Shown here one piece after another: positions 19,501-27,023 of a stretch of DNA of 64,000 nucleotides (position 1 is its first letter; every line of letters starts with the position of its first letter). The notes under the pieces are model-generated. The model had not been told where the DNA came from. It did no database searches and saw nothing but the letters and a program-made list of their open reading frames with translations. The stretch is from Paludibacter sp. (GTDB lineage: Bacteria > Bacteroidota > Bacteroidia > Bacteroidales > Paludibacteraceae): NCBI GenBank assembly GCA_028710895.1, contig JAQTTH010000008.1:62001-126000 (forward strand), in the 5' to 3' direction. The position numbers were made by a program, and so were the translations under genes.

Positions 19501-21347
19501 AGATAAAAACTTGTATGAGGTGGTTGATTGTAGCCACACATTTGCCAACAAAGCGCCTGACGGTATTGTGGATCGCACTCCAATGAATATACCCGATTGG
19601 TTGTAGGTATGGGTGTTGTATAAATTCTCAATGCGAGACTATCCGGACGCCACCAAATGGCTTCTTCGCGCCAGTCACCAACTAAATCGGCCTGCAGACA
19701 AGGAGTTCCTTTTGTGTAATTACATGAATATGCATCGGCAGTCAGCAAAGTAGATATACTACCATAACTATTAAATTTTGTAATAGATCCATAACCAACA
19801 CCCGTTGATGTTGAAAAGCCCGAGTGGTCGCAAATCTCTTGTAATAAATCGCCATCCCAATACATACAATTGCTCTCGGCCACACCAAAGTGTGTTCCTT
19901 CAACTCTGTCGGTACATGAAAGACCTACACCGGCTCCCCACATTTGAGCACCTTTTACAATATCGGTTATATGTCCAACACCAACGCGTCCAACATCACT
20001 TGGTGATACGTGACGATACAGTATTTTTCCTGTTTTTGCATCCCTGAGGTTTGTTCCCGGGCTGGTTTCGTTACAAGCTACAGCTTCCTGACCTTTTCGA
20101 TACGGATCAAAATCTCCATAATGCTGGGCATCTCCGTGTCCAAGTTCAGTAGAATACAATGGTTTCCCATCATCATCAATAGTCATCGATCCCCAGTTGA
20201 TTTCATCCTTTCCATCATCATCCACATCGGCAATTGTATAATTGTGATATCCCTGACCAAAATAATTTTTGGCAACATCATCGTATTTTCCTTTTTGTAA
20301 AACAGAAGGACTTGTACATTCCCAATACCAACGTTTTACAAGTTTCTTGTTTACAACGTCGTAGGTTTGCATTTTGGTCATAGTGTAAATACCACGTCCT
20401 GTAAATAAACTCGGATGTTTTCCATCTAAATAGGGAGCTCCAAAAAAGAACTTATTAGCCCGGTGACCATAACCATCGCCCCAATCGGTTGAACTTCCGC
20501 GAGCAATAAAATTCGTCCAATCCAGTTCCTTCCCTGTCACACCGTCAATCAAAGAAAGATATTCAGGTCCGGCATTCATAAATCCGTCGCCCCCAATTCC
20601 ATTGAAGGGTGCCTGACGATAATTTGTATAGCCATCACCGTCACGGTCGCCAACAGATGTTCCGTTTTGGTTATTTTTGTCCAAACCAAAGATTGTATTA
20701 TCCGATGAACGCATAAATACCTCTGCCTTCCCATCTCCATCGAAGTCAAACGCAGCTATATTTATCTCAACATCCATTGTAATGTTTGGGCCCACATCGA
20801 TGGCCCACATAAAGGTACCATCCAATTTATATGCTTCAAAATAAGTAAAATCCACACAGGTATCTGACCAGTCGCGACTCATGCGTTTTACAATTATCTC
20901 ATATTGGCCATCTCCATCAAGATCCGCGGCAGTAGCATCATTCAGGTAATAGCCCTGCTTGCCCAACGATTTGATGTCACGCATAGGAATTTCAATATAA
21001 CCCTTTGTGTTTACACCAGCTGATGCCGATTGAGCAGACTCAATTCCATTTTTCACTCTGGATACTGTATACTTTGATGTCGTTGTTCCTGAGGCATCAA
21101 GGTAGTTTGAAGCTCCGGATGTGGTAGTTGTGTATATCAAAGTTCCATCACGATACACTTTGTAGTAAGTATTATACCATTCATCAGCTGTAATACGCCA
21201 ATTTACATAAATACCGTTTGAAATCTTTTGAGCCAACACACTGCGATCCAGTTTTTCCATTGGCCTTTGTGAAGACACATTCCCAATAAGAAAAAACAAG
21301 CTGAAAGCAATTAAAAAATTACGTAGGAAGGAATAATTCTGCTTCAT
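16599..21347 (-). CDS. Rhamnogalacturonan lyase PL11 with beta-strand stalk and T9SS signal
   Basis: The protein (1582 residues from the ATG at 21347; an upstream ATG at 21365 would place six residues before the signal peptide) is a secreted RG-I endolyase related to YesW/YesX. It cleaves rhamnose-galacturonate bonds by beta-elimination. The PL11 domain covers about residues 25-625, starting RPMEKLDRSVLAQK and containing repeated calcium-type loops such as DLDGDGQYEI and DFDGDGKAEVF. A stalk (about 630-1490) follows. It has two NW-type headers (IWSGATANWDATSANW and TWTGKTDGNWNIAKTANW) and repeats of the form KxGTGxWxLSGANTYTGxTTVxxGT, as in passenger repeats of autotransporters. The last 85 residues are a T9SS type A sorting domain ending in LIKLIKK. 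The chain is over twice the usual PL11 length. Confidence 0.95.
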   Translation of the reverse strand: MKQNYSFLRNFLIAFSLFFLIGNVSSQRPMEKLDRSVLAQKISNGIYVNWRITADEWYNTYYKVYRDGTLIYTTTTSGASNYLDASGTTTSKYTVSRVKNGIESAQSASAGVNTKGYIEIPMRDIKSLGKQGYYLNDATAADLDGDGQYEIIVKRMSRDWSDTCVDFTYFEAYKLDGTFMWAIDVGPNITMDVEINIAAFDFDGDGKAEVFMRSSDNTIFGLDKNNQNGTSVGDRDGDGYTNYRQAPFNGIGGDGFMNAGPEYLSLIDGVTGKELDWTNFIARGSSTDWGDGYGHRANKFFFGAPYLDGKHPSLFTGRGIYTMTKMQTYDVVNKKLVKRWYWECTSPSVLQKGKYDDVAKNYFGQGYHNYTIADVDDDGKDEINWGSMTIDDDGKPLYSTELGHGDAQHYGDFDPYRKGQEAVACNETSPGTNLRDAKTGKILYRHVSPSDVGRVGVGHITDIVKGAQMWGAGVGLSCTDRVEGTHFGVAESNCMYWDGDLLQEICDHSGFSTSTGVGYGSITKFNSYGSISTLLTADAYSCNYTKGTPCLQADLVGDWREEAIWWRPDSLALRIYTTPIPTTNRVYSLECDPQYRQALCWQMCGYNQPPHTSFYLGSDFPTPIPPKSTNGKLIWSGATANWDATSANWIDGDDAAKLYAGTSTSTTFADGKSVLFDTHSTTRNVTINGTLSPEVLTVAGVYNYNIGGTGSLAGTMRLDKMGDSTLVLSGSHSYSGNTEVWEGSLWLNGALSASPVIVRRHANFGGKVTLGSNLTTEYNAGIYPGGIEMADTMTVNGNMNLVAGAKLIYDLSDNPNIQTTVGKVGGSAAKNDFLYVNGTLQVGVGSIILINEIADSISVGKYLLGKVNAITGTLSAVKIQGTAGKSVELNYDAVTKNLYLVVKGTRAAGNVTWTGKTDGNWNIAKTANWSNNGFADIFVTNDSVYFDTSATNKTINVVDSIATSYMKVNSALAYSINGTGVLSGPMELYKTNIGSLVINNRNSFTGKTTVDGGTLTMKYAPSATNNGGIGTNNSNPAYFEVKDSAIVQVTTANEITGRGMTVSGAAGGLIYVPVALYWNGTITGTKLTKYGTATLYIGANNSTLNETVLKAGTIRLNTDASVGYGVGKKITLMGGTLDTENSIGAYLTSSNAFDVPAGCTATVIAGARCEYNGALTGDGTLTWNTDYIRAYINGNWSAFAGTLNITANGANSTYENHFIVNNSNGFPNASINLGSSVIMCYKNGTSDNGTTTIKIGSLGGAGTFYNAGLEVGSNNGNATFSGIISGVSTVKKVGTGQWILSGANTYTGSTTVSAGTMTVTGSIAGGIVTVSSGGTYNLTGAQGGSLIISAGGIAALSGTVTGLLSNTGTVKGTGTVTGNASMGSNSFTIPGNTGIGTMTFGGTVTLNPTATLNMQVMGGSTSCDKLAITGAFTCSGTLDVSLLSGTLVSGAVYQLFTAASITGTFTTINLPTLDASLTWDISELYTAGRIRIIPSTGINTPTFKSTVLKNPTDGLFQIYTDYSVSNLDVVVYNIQGSIVYQSTIIRDKNLFNIDLTNQVDGVYLLKITSDKESSNLIKLIKK

Positions 21348-21365
21348 AAATATTAAAATATACAA

Positions 21366-21765
21366 TCAATCTAAATTCTTAGAAAGATAAAATAAGGTTA
21401 TAGAAAATTGAATGTACAAAGAAACGATATAATTATTAATTTTTGAATGGTTGAATGTACATTCACCTAGAAAAAAGTACGCGAAATTTGTCGATTTATA
21501 AAAGAACAGGAATGTTCAACAGAATAGCTCAATGAAGCAAAGATTACAATTTAAAACTCAACACATACGCAATACTTATCAACAGAAGGATCAATTATCA
21601 ATTTGAATCAAAAGTCCAAGCGCATATTGACAGTTGTATATAATTTCATATAAACGTACGTTTCTCTATTCTATATGTATGTTTTTTTTCTGATTTTTGT
21701 AAACTATTTCATGAAATTCCTAAAAACGTCAATTTGATATCAACAAATAATAAAATTTTATAAAA
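21366..21765. promoter_or_regulatory. Divergent control region between PL11 and the acetylesterase
   Basis: These 400 bp separate the two main divergent arms of the locus. TGAATGTACATTCA (21452-21465) is a perfect 14-bp palindrome, and its first ten bases recur at 21409-21418, close to the PL11 start. At 21650-21670 the stretch ending ACGTACGTTTCTCTATT resembles one upstream of the GH2 gene. No exact TAnnTTTG box was found. I see no gene here. Confidence 0.5.
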
Positions 21766-22689
21766 ATGGGAACACGTAAGCTACGTTTTATTTTCACTTT
21801 AATGTGTATTGCCACACTCACTTTAAGTGCTCAAAACACAACAACCCAACAACAAGCCCAACCTGAAAAATCAAAAATCACCGGAGAAGATTTACTGGGA
21901 TTGAAATCCGGAGCTGACCCGACAAAGGCGCTTAGGGGTAAAACGCCTGGTAGTTCCCGAAAAAAAGGCCGTCCGGTTGTTTTCACTATTGGCGACTCTA
22001 CCATGAAAAATGGCCAGGATAATGGAAGTAACAAACAATGGGGCTGGGGACATTTCTTCAAAGATTATTTCGATTCGACAAAAGTTTCGGTAGAAAACCA
22101 CGCTTTGGGCGGTCGAAGTAGCCGTACATTTATTTCGGAAGGTCTTTGGGATAAAGTGCTTGCTGCTGTTCAGCCGGGCGATTATGTATTAATTCAGTTT
22201 GGACATAACGACAGTGGTCCGTACAACACAGGTCGTGCGCGTGCTTCACTCCCCGGAAATGCCGACAAAGACACAACTGTGATTATGGAAACTACCGGAA
22301 AACAGGAAACTATTCATTCATTTGGTTGGTACATGCGTAAATATGCCCGTGATGTAAAAGCTAAAAAAGCCACTCCTATCCTACTCTCGCATATTCCCCG
22401 CAATATGTTCACCACCAAAGACAGCGTGGCGGTAATTCGCAACAACAAAGGTTTTGGTGCATGGACAAAGGAAGCAGCGGCTATGGAAAAGGTATTATAC
22501 CTGGACATGAACAAACTTGTTGCCGACAAATTGGATAAAATGGGCAAAGATTCCATTCAGGGTTTGTATTATGGCGACCATACACACACATCAAGAGCCG
22601 GAGCTATTTTAAATGCAAGAACTGCTGCCGAAGGAATCCGTGACCTCAAAGACTGCAAATTAAAAAAAGCATTGAAAAAGAATTTCTAA
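21766..22689 (+). CDS. Rhamnogalacturonan acetylesterase, SGNH/GDSL (CE12-like)
   Basis: This 307-residue secreted enzyme removes acetyl groups from galacturonate residues of RG-I, opening the backbone to lyases and hydrolases. After a signal peptide (1-22) and a short linker, the SGNH blocks are all present: IGDSTM with nucleophile Ser78, the glycine block ALGGRSSRTF, FGHNDSGP with the Asn, and GDHTHTSRAG with the catalytic Asp and His near residues 270-275. The length fits CE12 acetylesterases. It heads a long plus-strand series of pectin genes, 34 bp before the next gene, and faces the PL11 gene across a 400-bp control region. Confidence 0.92.
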   Translation: MGTRKLRFIFTLMCIATLTLSAQNTTTQQQAQPEKSKITGEDLLGLKSGADPTKALRGKTPGSSRKKGRPVVFTIGDSTMKNGQDNGSNKQWGWGHFFKDYFDSTKVSVENHALGGRSSRTFISEGLWDKVLAAVQPGDYVLIQFGHNDSGPYNTGRARASLPGNADKDTTVIMETTGKQETIHSFGWYMRKYARDVKAKKATPILLSHIPRNMFTTKDSVAVIRNNKGFGAWTKEAAAMEKVLYLDMNKLVADKLDKMGKDSIQGLYYGDHTHTSRAGAILNARTAAEGIRDLKDCKLKKALKKNF

Positions 22690-22722
22690 GTTCTGGCTAA
22701 CCAAACCACTCAATCATTTAAA

Positions 22723-23472
22723 ATGAAAAGAATTATAGTGCTTGTATGTTTATTTTCGGGCGTTTTATTGAGCTCAAATGCAATATCAAAACCGGAATTA
22801 AAGACCAAAAATGAAGCTGCCAGCATCGTTATTGAGCAACCACTTCAATTTTCATTTCTGATACCCGAGTTAGCCGGAACGCTGCGCTTTGGATTCATCA
22901 ATGGCAAAGAAAGCCGCTGGCCGGAACAATTAAAGTCCATTCAAACAATAGTTAAACCGGGAAGAATTGATTACAAAATCAAAGATGCATTCTTAGGCAC
23001 CGGTGAATTAGTTGTAAAAGCCATCGGGTTAACTTCAACCGACGGATTGATACTTCAGTTGGAAGCTACAAATACGCCCGACGGCTTAGAACTTTTCTGG
23101 GCTGCAGGTGGTGCCTCGGGTAAACAAGCGGATAGAAATACCGGACTTTTCAAGACAGAATACTGCAGAGACAATGTATTTGTAATGGAACGCAATGACT
23201 TAACTATTTTCTACGGCGAAAGCATGAAATTGAAAACCATTAATTTTCTTTTTCCGGTAGAAACTGAAAGCGCCCTGGCAGATGCACGCCAGCAAACTTC
23301 GCCTTTGATTTTTCTGAACAGTGGAAAAAAGACCGATTCGCCCGCGCTTACCGGCAAATTCAAATTAGTTTCCGGTAAAAAATACTATATCTGCGTTTAT
23401 CGGCAAACCAAAGAGGCAGATTATGATTATTTACTTTTACCGGATCTCTTTAGCATGGCTGTTTCAAAATAA
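22723..23472 (+). CDS. Stand-alone DUF4450-like secreted protein
   Basis: The 249-residue protein has a signal peptide (1-20). Its body resembles the DUF4450 domain known as the N-terminal part of much larger Bacteroidota proteins. Characteristic stretches are KPGRIDYKIKDAFLGTGELVV, LQLEATNTPDGLELFWAAGGASGKQADRN and FKTEYCRDNVFV. In the long proteins this beta-sandwich precedes a helical toroid; here nothing follows and the gene ends after a normal-looking C-terminus. The next gene (GH28) starts 65 bp later. A role in binding or processing RG-I fragments is suggested only by location. The family assignment is from memory. Confidence 0.6.
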   Translation: MKRIIVLVCLFSGVLLSSNAISKPELKTKNEAASIVIEQPLQFSFLIPELAGTLRFGFINGKESRWPEQLKSIQTIVKPGRIDYKIKDAFLGTGELVVKAIGLTSTDGLILQLEATNTPDGLELFWAAGGASGKQADRNTGLFKTEYCRDNVFVMERNDLTIFYGESMKLKTINFLFPVETESALADARQQTSPLIFLNSGKKTDSPALTGKFKLVSGKKYYICVYRQTKEADYDYLLLPDLFSMAVSK

Positions 23473-23537
23473 GCAATTTTTAATTTTTATCGGGACTTAA
23501 TGTAACCTTGAAGCAGTTTTACAGTCAGAGAATGCAC

Positions 23538-25001
23538 ATGAAAAAATACATAGGAATAATATTACTTGCAATAACCGCCCACACCAATGCTTCTACGTTT
23601 TTCAACGTAAAAGATTTTGGGGCAAAGGCTGATGGCAAAACGATTGATTCGCCGGCCATAAACAGCGCCATTGATGCAGCCGTAAAAGCCGGTGGCGGAA
23701 CCGTTATTTTACCCGCCGGAACATACGCAAGCTATTCCATCAGACTAAAAAGCAATATTTGTTTGCAGTTGGAAGCCGGAGCAACCTTGCTGGCTGCTTT
23801 CCCCGAAAATGGAATCGGTTACGATGCCGCAGAACCCAATGCTTACAACAAATACCAGGATTTTGGGCATAGCCATTGGCAAAACAGCCTTATTTGGGGA
23901 GAGAATCTGGAAAACGTAACAATTTGCGGACAAGGATTGATTGACGGAGCCGGACTTACCCGTGGCGAAAGCCGACTACCCGGTGTTGGCAACAAAGCCA
24001 TTAGTTTGAAACTCTGCCGCAACGTTATTTTGCGTGATGTAAAAATGCAACATTGCGGGCATTTTGCGTTGCTTGCAACCGGAGTCGATAACCTTACGGT
24101 CGACAACCTGCTTATCGACACCAACCGCGATGGACTTGACATAGACTGCTGCCGCAATGTTCGCATTTCCAATTGCACCGTAAATTCACCCTGGGACGAT
24201 GCTATTGTACTGAAAGCAAGCTATGGGTTGGGATTTTTCCGCGACACAGAGAACGTAACTATTACAAACTGCTTTGTGAGTGGATACGACCGTGGCTCTG
24301 TTATGAACGGAACTTACCTGACCGACGAGCCGCAAGCACCCGATCAGGGCTACGTTACCGGACGAATAAAATGTGGAACCGAGTCGAGTGGCGGGTTTAA
24401 AAACATTGCCATAACAAATTGCATTTTTGAACATTGTCGTGGACTGGCACTGGAAACGGTTGATGGCGGAATTCTCGAAGACATTGTCATTTCCAACATT
24501 ACCATGCGCGACATCGTCAATTCACCTATTTTTCTTCGACTCGGAGCACGTATGCGTAGTCCCGAAAACACGGCGGTAGGGCAAATGAAACGCATTAGTA
24601 TCAATAACGTGAATGTTTATAACGCCGATTCGCGCTACGGGTGCCTGATTAGTGGTTTACCCGGTCATGCTATCGAAGACATAAAACTGAGCAATATCCG
24701 CATTGTGTACAAAGGTGGTGGCACAGCCGAACAAGCCCAACTAACCCCACCCGAAAGCGAAAAACTTTACCCGGAGCCCTGGATGTTCGGCATTATTCCT
24801 TCATCAGCATTTTATATTCGCCATGCTAAAAATATCGAAATAAGTGACGTGGATATAAGCTTTATGCAGCCGGATTTTCGTCCATCCATTCAGTTGGACG
24901 ATGTCAAAGGCTCAATTTTCAATCATGTGCGAATTAATCAGCCCGATGCTCCAAAAACATTTGTGCTAATAAATAGCGACGAACCACTAGTTTATAAATG
25001 A
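23538..25001 (+). CDS. GH28 polygalacturonase-type hydrolase (first)
   Basis: This 487-residue secreted enzyme belongs to family GH28, inverting hydrolases that cut galacturonan or RG backbones. I place the start at 23538 (MKKYIGIILL), which gives a clean signal peptide; an in-frame ATG 30 bp upstream is less likely. The fold is a right-handed beta-helix starting FFNVKDFGAKADGK with the usual GGGTVILPAGTY. Catalytic motifs are TNRDGLDID, SPWDDAIVLK and a late GRIKCGTESSGG with the Arg-x-Lys pair. The C-terminal region contains more beta-helix turns. It lies between the DUF4450-like and GH105 genes. Exo-polygalacturonase or rhamnogalacturonan galacturonohydrolase activity are both possible. 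Confidence 0.9.
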   Translation: MKKYIGIILLAITAHTNASTFFNVKDFGAKADGKTIDSPAINSAIDAAVKAGGGTVILPAGTYASYSIRLKSNICLQLEAGATLLAAFPENGIGYDAAEPNAYNKYQDFGHSHWQNSLIWGENLENVTICGQGLIDGAGLTRGESRLPGVGNKAISLKLCRNVILRDVKMQHCGHFALLATGVDNLTVDNLLIDTNRDGLDIDCCRNVRISNCTVNSPWDDAIVLKASYGLGFFRDTENVTITNCFVSGYDRGSVMNGTYLTDEPQAPDQGYVTGRIKCGTESSGGFKNIAITNCIFEHCRGLALETVDGGILEDIVISNITMRDIVNSPIFLRLGARMRSPENTAVGQMKRISINNVNVYNADSRYGCLISGLPGHAIEDIKLSNIRIVYKGGGTAEQAQLTPPESEKLYPEPWMFGIIPSSAFYIRHAKNIEISDVDISFMQPDFRPSIQLDDVKGSIFNHVRINQPDAPKTFVLINSDEPLVYK

Positions 25002-25035
25002 CAAAATAAGCACTATTACACTCAATAAAACCAGT

Positions 25036-25063
25036 TTTGATTCTTTTCGAAAAACTATTTTTG
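25036..25063 (+). promoter_or_regulatory. Internal promoter upstream of GH105
   Basis: TATTTTTG (25056-25063) fits the TAnnTTTG consensus and TTTG (25036-25039) lies 16 bases upstream, slightly closer than usual. The -7 box is 20 bp before the GH105 start. It may give extra transcription of the downstream genes independent of the 21766 promoter. Confidence 0.5.
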
Positions 25064-25083
25064 CAATTCACATTTTACTATCA

Positions 25084-26472
25084 ATGAAAAAATCTATTTT
25101 ATTTCTTGCGTTTGCTACTGCCATTACTTGTAAAGCACAACAAGCAACGGTTTCAGCCGACAAAATAAACGATTCCAACACACCGCTTCACCTCATGAAG
25201 CCGGAATACAAAACACCTTATGGCGTTGCCAAAGTGGAGGAAGTAAAAGCCACGATGGATCGTGTGTTGGTTTTTCTGGAGAAAGCCACACCCACCAAGG
25301 TAATCAACAAAGACACGAAAGCAGAAATAACCGATTACAGCAAGATAGACAAAAATTCATTGTTGGAACGTGGTCAGTTTCGTTTGGCCAGTTACGAGTG
25401 GGGCGTGACTTATGCTGCCATGCTACTCGATGCTGAAACAACCGGTGATACCCGTTATACAAAATACGTTACCGATCGTTTCACCTTTTTGAGCAATGTA
25501 GCACCTTACTTCGAGAAACTCCGCAAAGAAGGAATTGTTGACCCACAAATGCGTCAGGTGTTGCATCCCGAAGCGTTGGATGATGCAGGTGCAGTTTGTT
25601 CAGCGATGATTAAAGCGCAGGTTGCCGGATTGAAATGTAACAACCGGGCGATGATTGATAATTACATGGATTACATCATGAACAAAGAATACCGGTTGGC
25701 CGATGGTATTTTTGCCCGCAACCGTCCGCAACACAATACTGTTTGGCTCGACGATATGTTTATGGCAATTCCCGCCATTGCCAATATGGGCAAACTTACC
25801 GGTGACACCAAATACTACGACGAAGCAATTAAACAAATTGCACTTTTCAAACAACGGATGTGGGTTCCCGAGAAAAAACTGTTCCGCCACGGATGGGTAG
25901 AAGGAATGAACGATCATCCGGCTTTCCATTGGGGACGTGCAAACGGTTGGGCTATTTTGACCATGACTGAAGTTCTTGATGTGTTGCCTGATAATTATCC
26001 CGGACGCAACGATGTTCTCAATCTTTTTCAGGAACATGTACGCGGATTAGCGGCTTTGCAATCGGGTGAAGGTTTTTGGCACCAGTTGCTCGACCGTAAT
26101 GATTCGTATCTGGAAACTTCGGCTACGGCTATTTATACCTACTGCATCGCACATGCCATCAACAAAGGTTGGATAAATTCATTGGCTTATGGCCCGGTGG
26201 CTATGCTGGGGTGGCATGCAGTTTCCACACAAGTAAATGCAGCCGGTGAAGTTGACGGAACTTGTGTAGGTACCGGGATGGGATTCGATCCGGCTTACTA
26301 TTATTATCGTCCGGTGCATAAATACGCTGCACATGGTTATGGCCCTGTTTTATTAGCCGGAGGCGAAATGATTCGTTTATTGAAAAATACCTATCCAAAA
26401 ATGAACGACAGCGCCGTGCAGTTCTATTTGGAAGACCAACAAACGAACGAGCCGATCTTCAAAGTAAAGTAA
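25084..26472 (+). CDS. GH105 unsaturated rhamnogalacturonyl hydrolase (first)
   Basis: The 462-residue protein is a member of GH105 (YteR/YesR). These enzymes remove the unsaturated galacturonate that lyases leave at the non-reducing end of RG oligosaccharides. An N-terminal signal peptide (1-18) points to the periplasm. The (alpha/alpha)6 barrel shows the family patterns TVWLDDMFMAIPAIANMGKLTGD, with the probable catalytic Asp, HWGRANGWAILTM, GFWHQLLDR and YLETSATAIYTYCIA. It starts 82 bp after the GH28 gene and has its own promoter. It logically acts after the PL11, PL9 and PL1 lyases. A second GH105 at 45548 is clearly different in sequence, suggesting a different oligosaccharide preference. 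Confidence 0.93.
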   Translation: MKKSILFLAFATAITCKAQQATVSADKINDSNTPLHLMKPEYKTPYGVAKVEEVKATMDRVLVFLEKATPTKVINKDTKAEITDYSKIDKNSLLERGQFRLASYEWGVTYAAMLLDAETTGDTRYTKYVTDRFTFLSNVAPYFEKLRKEGIVDPQMRQVLHPEALDDAGAVCSAMIKAQVAGLKCNNRAMIDNYMDYIMNKEYRLADGIFARNRPQHNTVWLDDMFMAIPAIANMGKLTGDTKYYDEAIKQIALFKQRMWVPEKKLFRHGWVEGMNDHPAFHWGRANGWAILTMTEVLDVLPDNYPGRNDVLNLFQEHVRGLAALQSGEGFWHQLLDRNDSYLETSATAIYTYCIAHAINKGWINSLAYGPVAMLGWHAVSTQVNAAGEVDGTCVGTGMGFDPAYYYYRPVHKYAAHGYGPVLLAGGEMIRLLKNTYPKMNDSAVQFYLEDQQTNEPIFKVK

Positions 26473-26613
26473 TTGACCATTTATTCATTTACGATTTACC
26501 AGTTAAATACTCTAGAGTTTGATTATTTACAATTCTGGTAGCGAAAGTGAAATAGTAAATGGTAAATGGATAAATAGTAAATAAAAACAATCCTTAAAAT
26601 AGTAAATGAATTT

Positions 26614-26928
26614 ATGACACGTTCTGCATTTAAAATGTTTCTGAAACCGGGCTGTGAGGCCGAGTACGAAAAACGCCACAACGAAATATGGCCGGAGCTT
26701 TCCAAATTGTTGAAAGACGCCGGGGTGTACGATTACTCTATCTTTTGGGATAAAGAAACCAATATCCTTTTTGCTGTGCAAAAAAACAGCGGTGAAAGTG
26801 GTTCACAGGATTTAGGTTCTACCGAAATTGTACAAAAATGGTGGGCTTATATGGCCGACATTATGAAAACAAACCCTGATAATTCACCAATTTCTATACA
26901 ATTGCCGGAAGTATTTTATATGGAGTAA
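26614..26928 (+). CDS. rhaM: L-rhamnose mutarotase
   Basis: This 104-residue cytosolic protein converts the alpha and beta anomers of L-rhamnose, speeding its entry into the isomerase pathway. It lacks a signal peptide. The family pattern is clear: AFKMFLKPGCEAEYEKRHNEIWPELSKLL with His22 as the likely catalytic residue, then YDYSIFWD and the tryptophan pair in VQKWWAYMADIM. The length matches RhaM (about 104 residues). It is the only intracellular sugar-metabolism gene within the plus-strand run and directly supports rhamnose as a product of the locus. The preceding 140-bp gap is rich in direct and inverted copies of AGTAAATG-like words. Confidence 0.95.
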   Translation: MTRSAFKMFLKPGCEAEYEKRHNEIWPELSKLLKDAGVYDYSIFWDKETNILFAVQKNSGESGSQDLGSTEIVQKWWAYMADIMKTNPDNSPISIQLPEVFYME

Positions 26929-27023
26929 TTTGCGCGAAGCGCGTTATTAAGCCTTCGCCTGATATTTGCTCTCTTCGTTCGCGATTTAGGGCGGAATTGA
27001 AATTTTAAAAAGCTATTTAAAAA

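Noticed and set aside
16599-21347. Type V autotransporter
   Set aside because: The beta-strand repeats suggested it, but the C-terminus is a T9SS sorting domain of about 85 residues and no beta-barrel domain is present.
26473-26613. Small mobile element in the gap before the rhamnose mutarotase
   Set aside because: The gap has several AGTAAATG-like words in both directions, but no clear terminal inverted repeats or target duplication can be defined.
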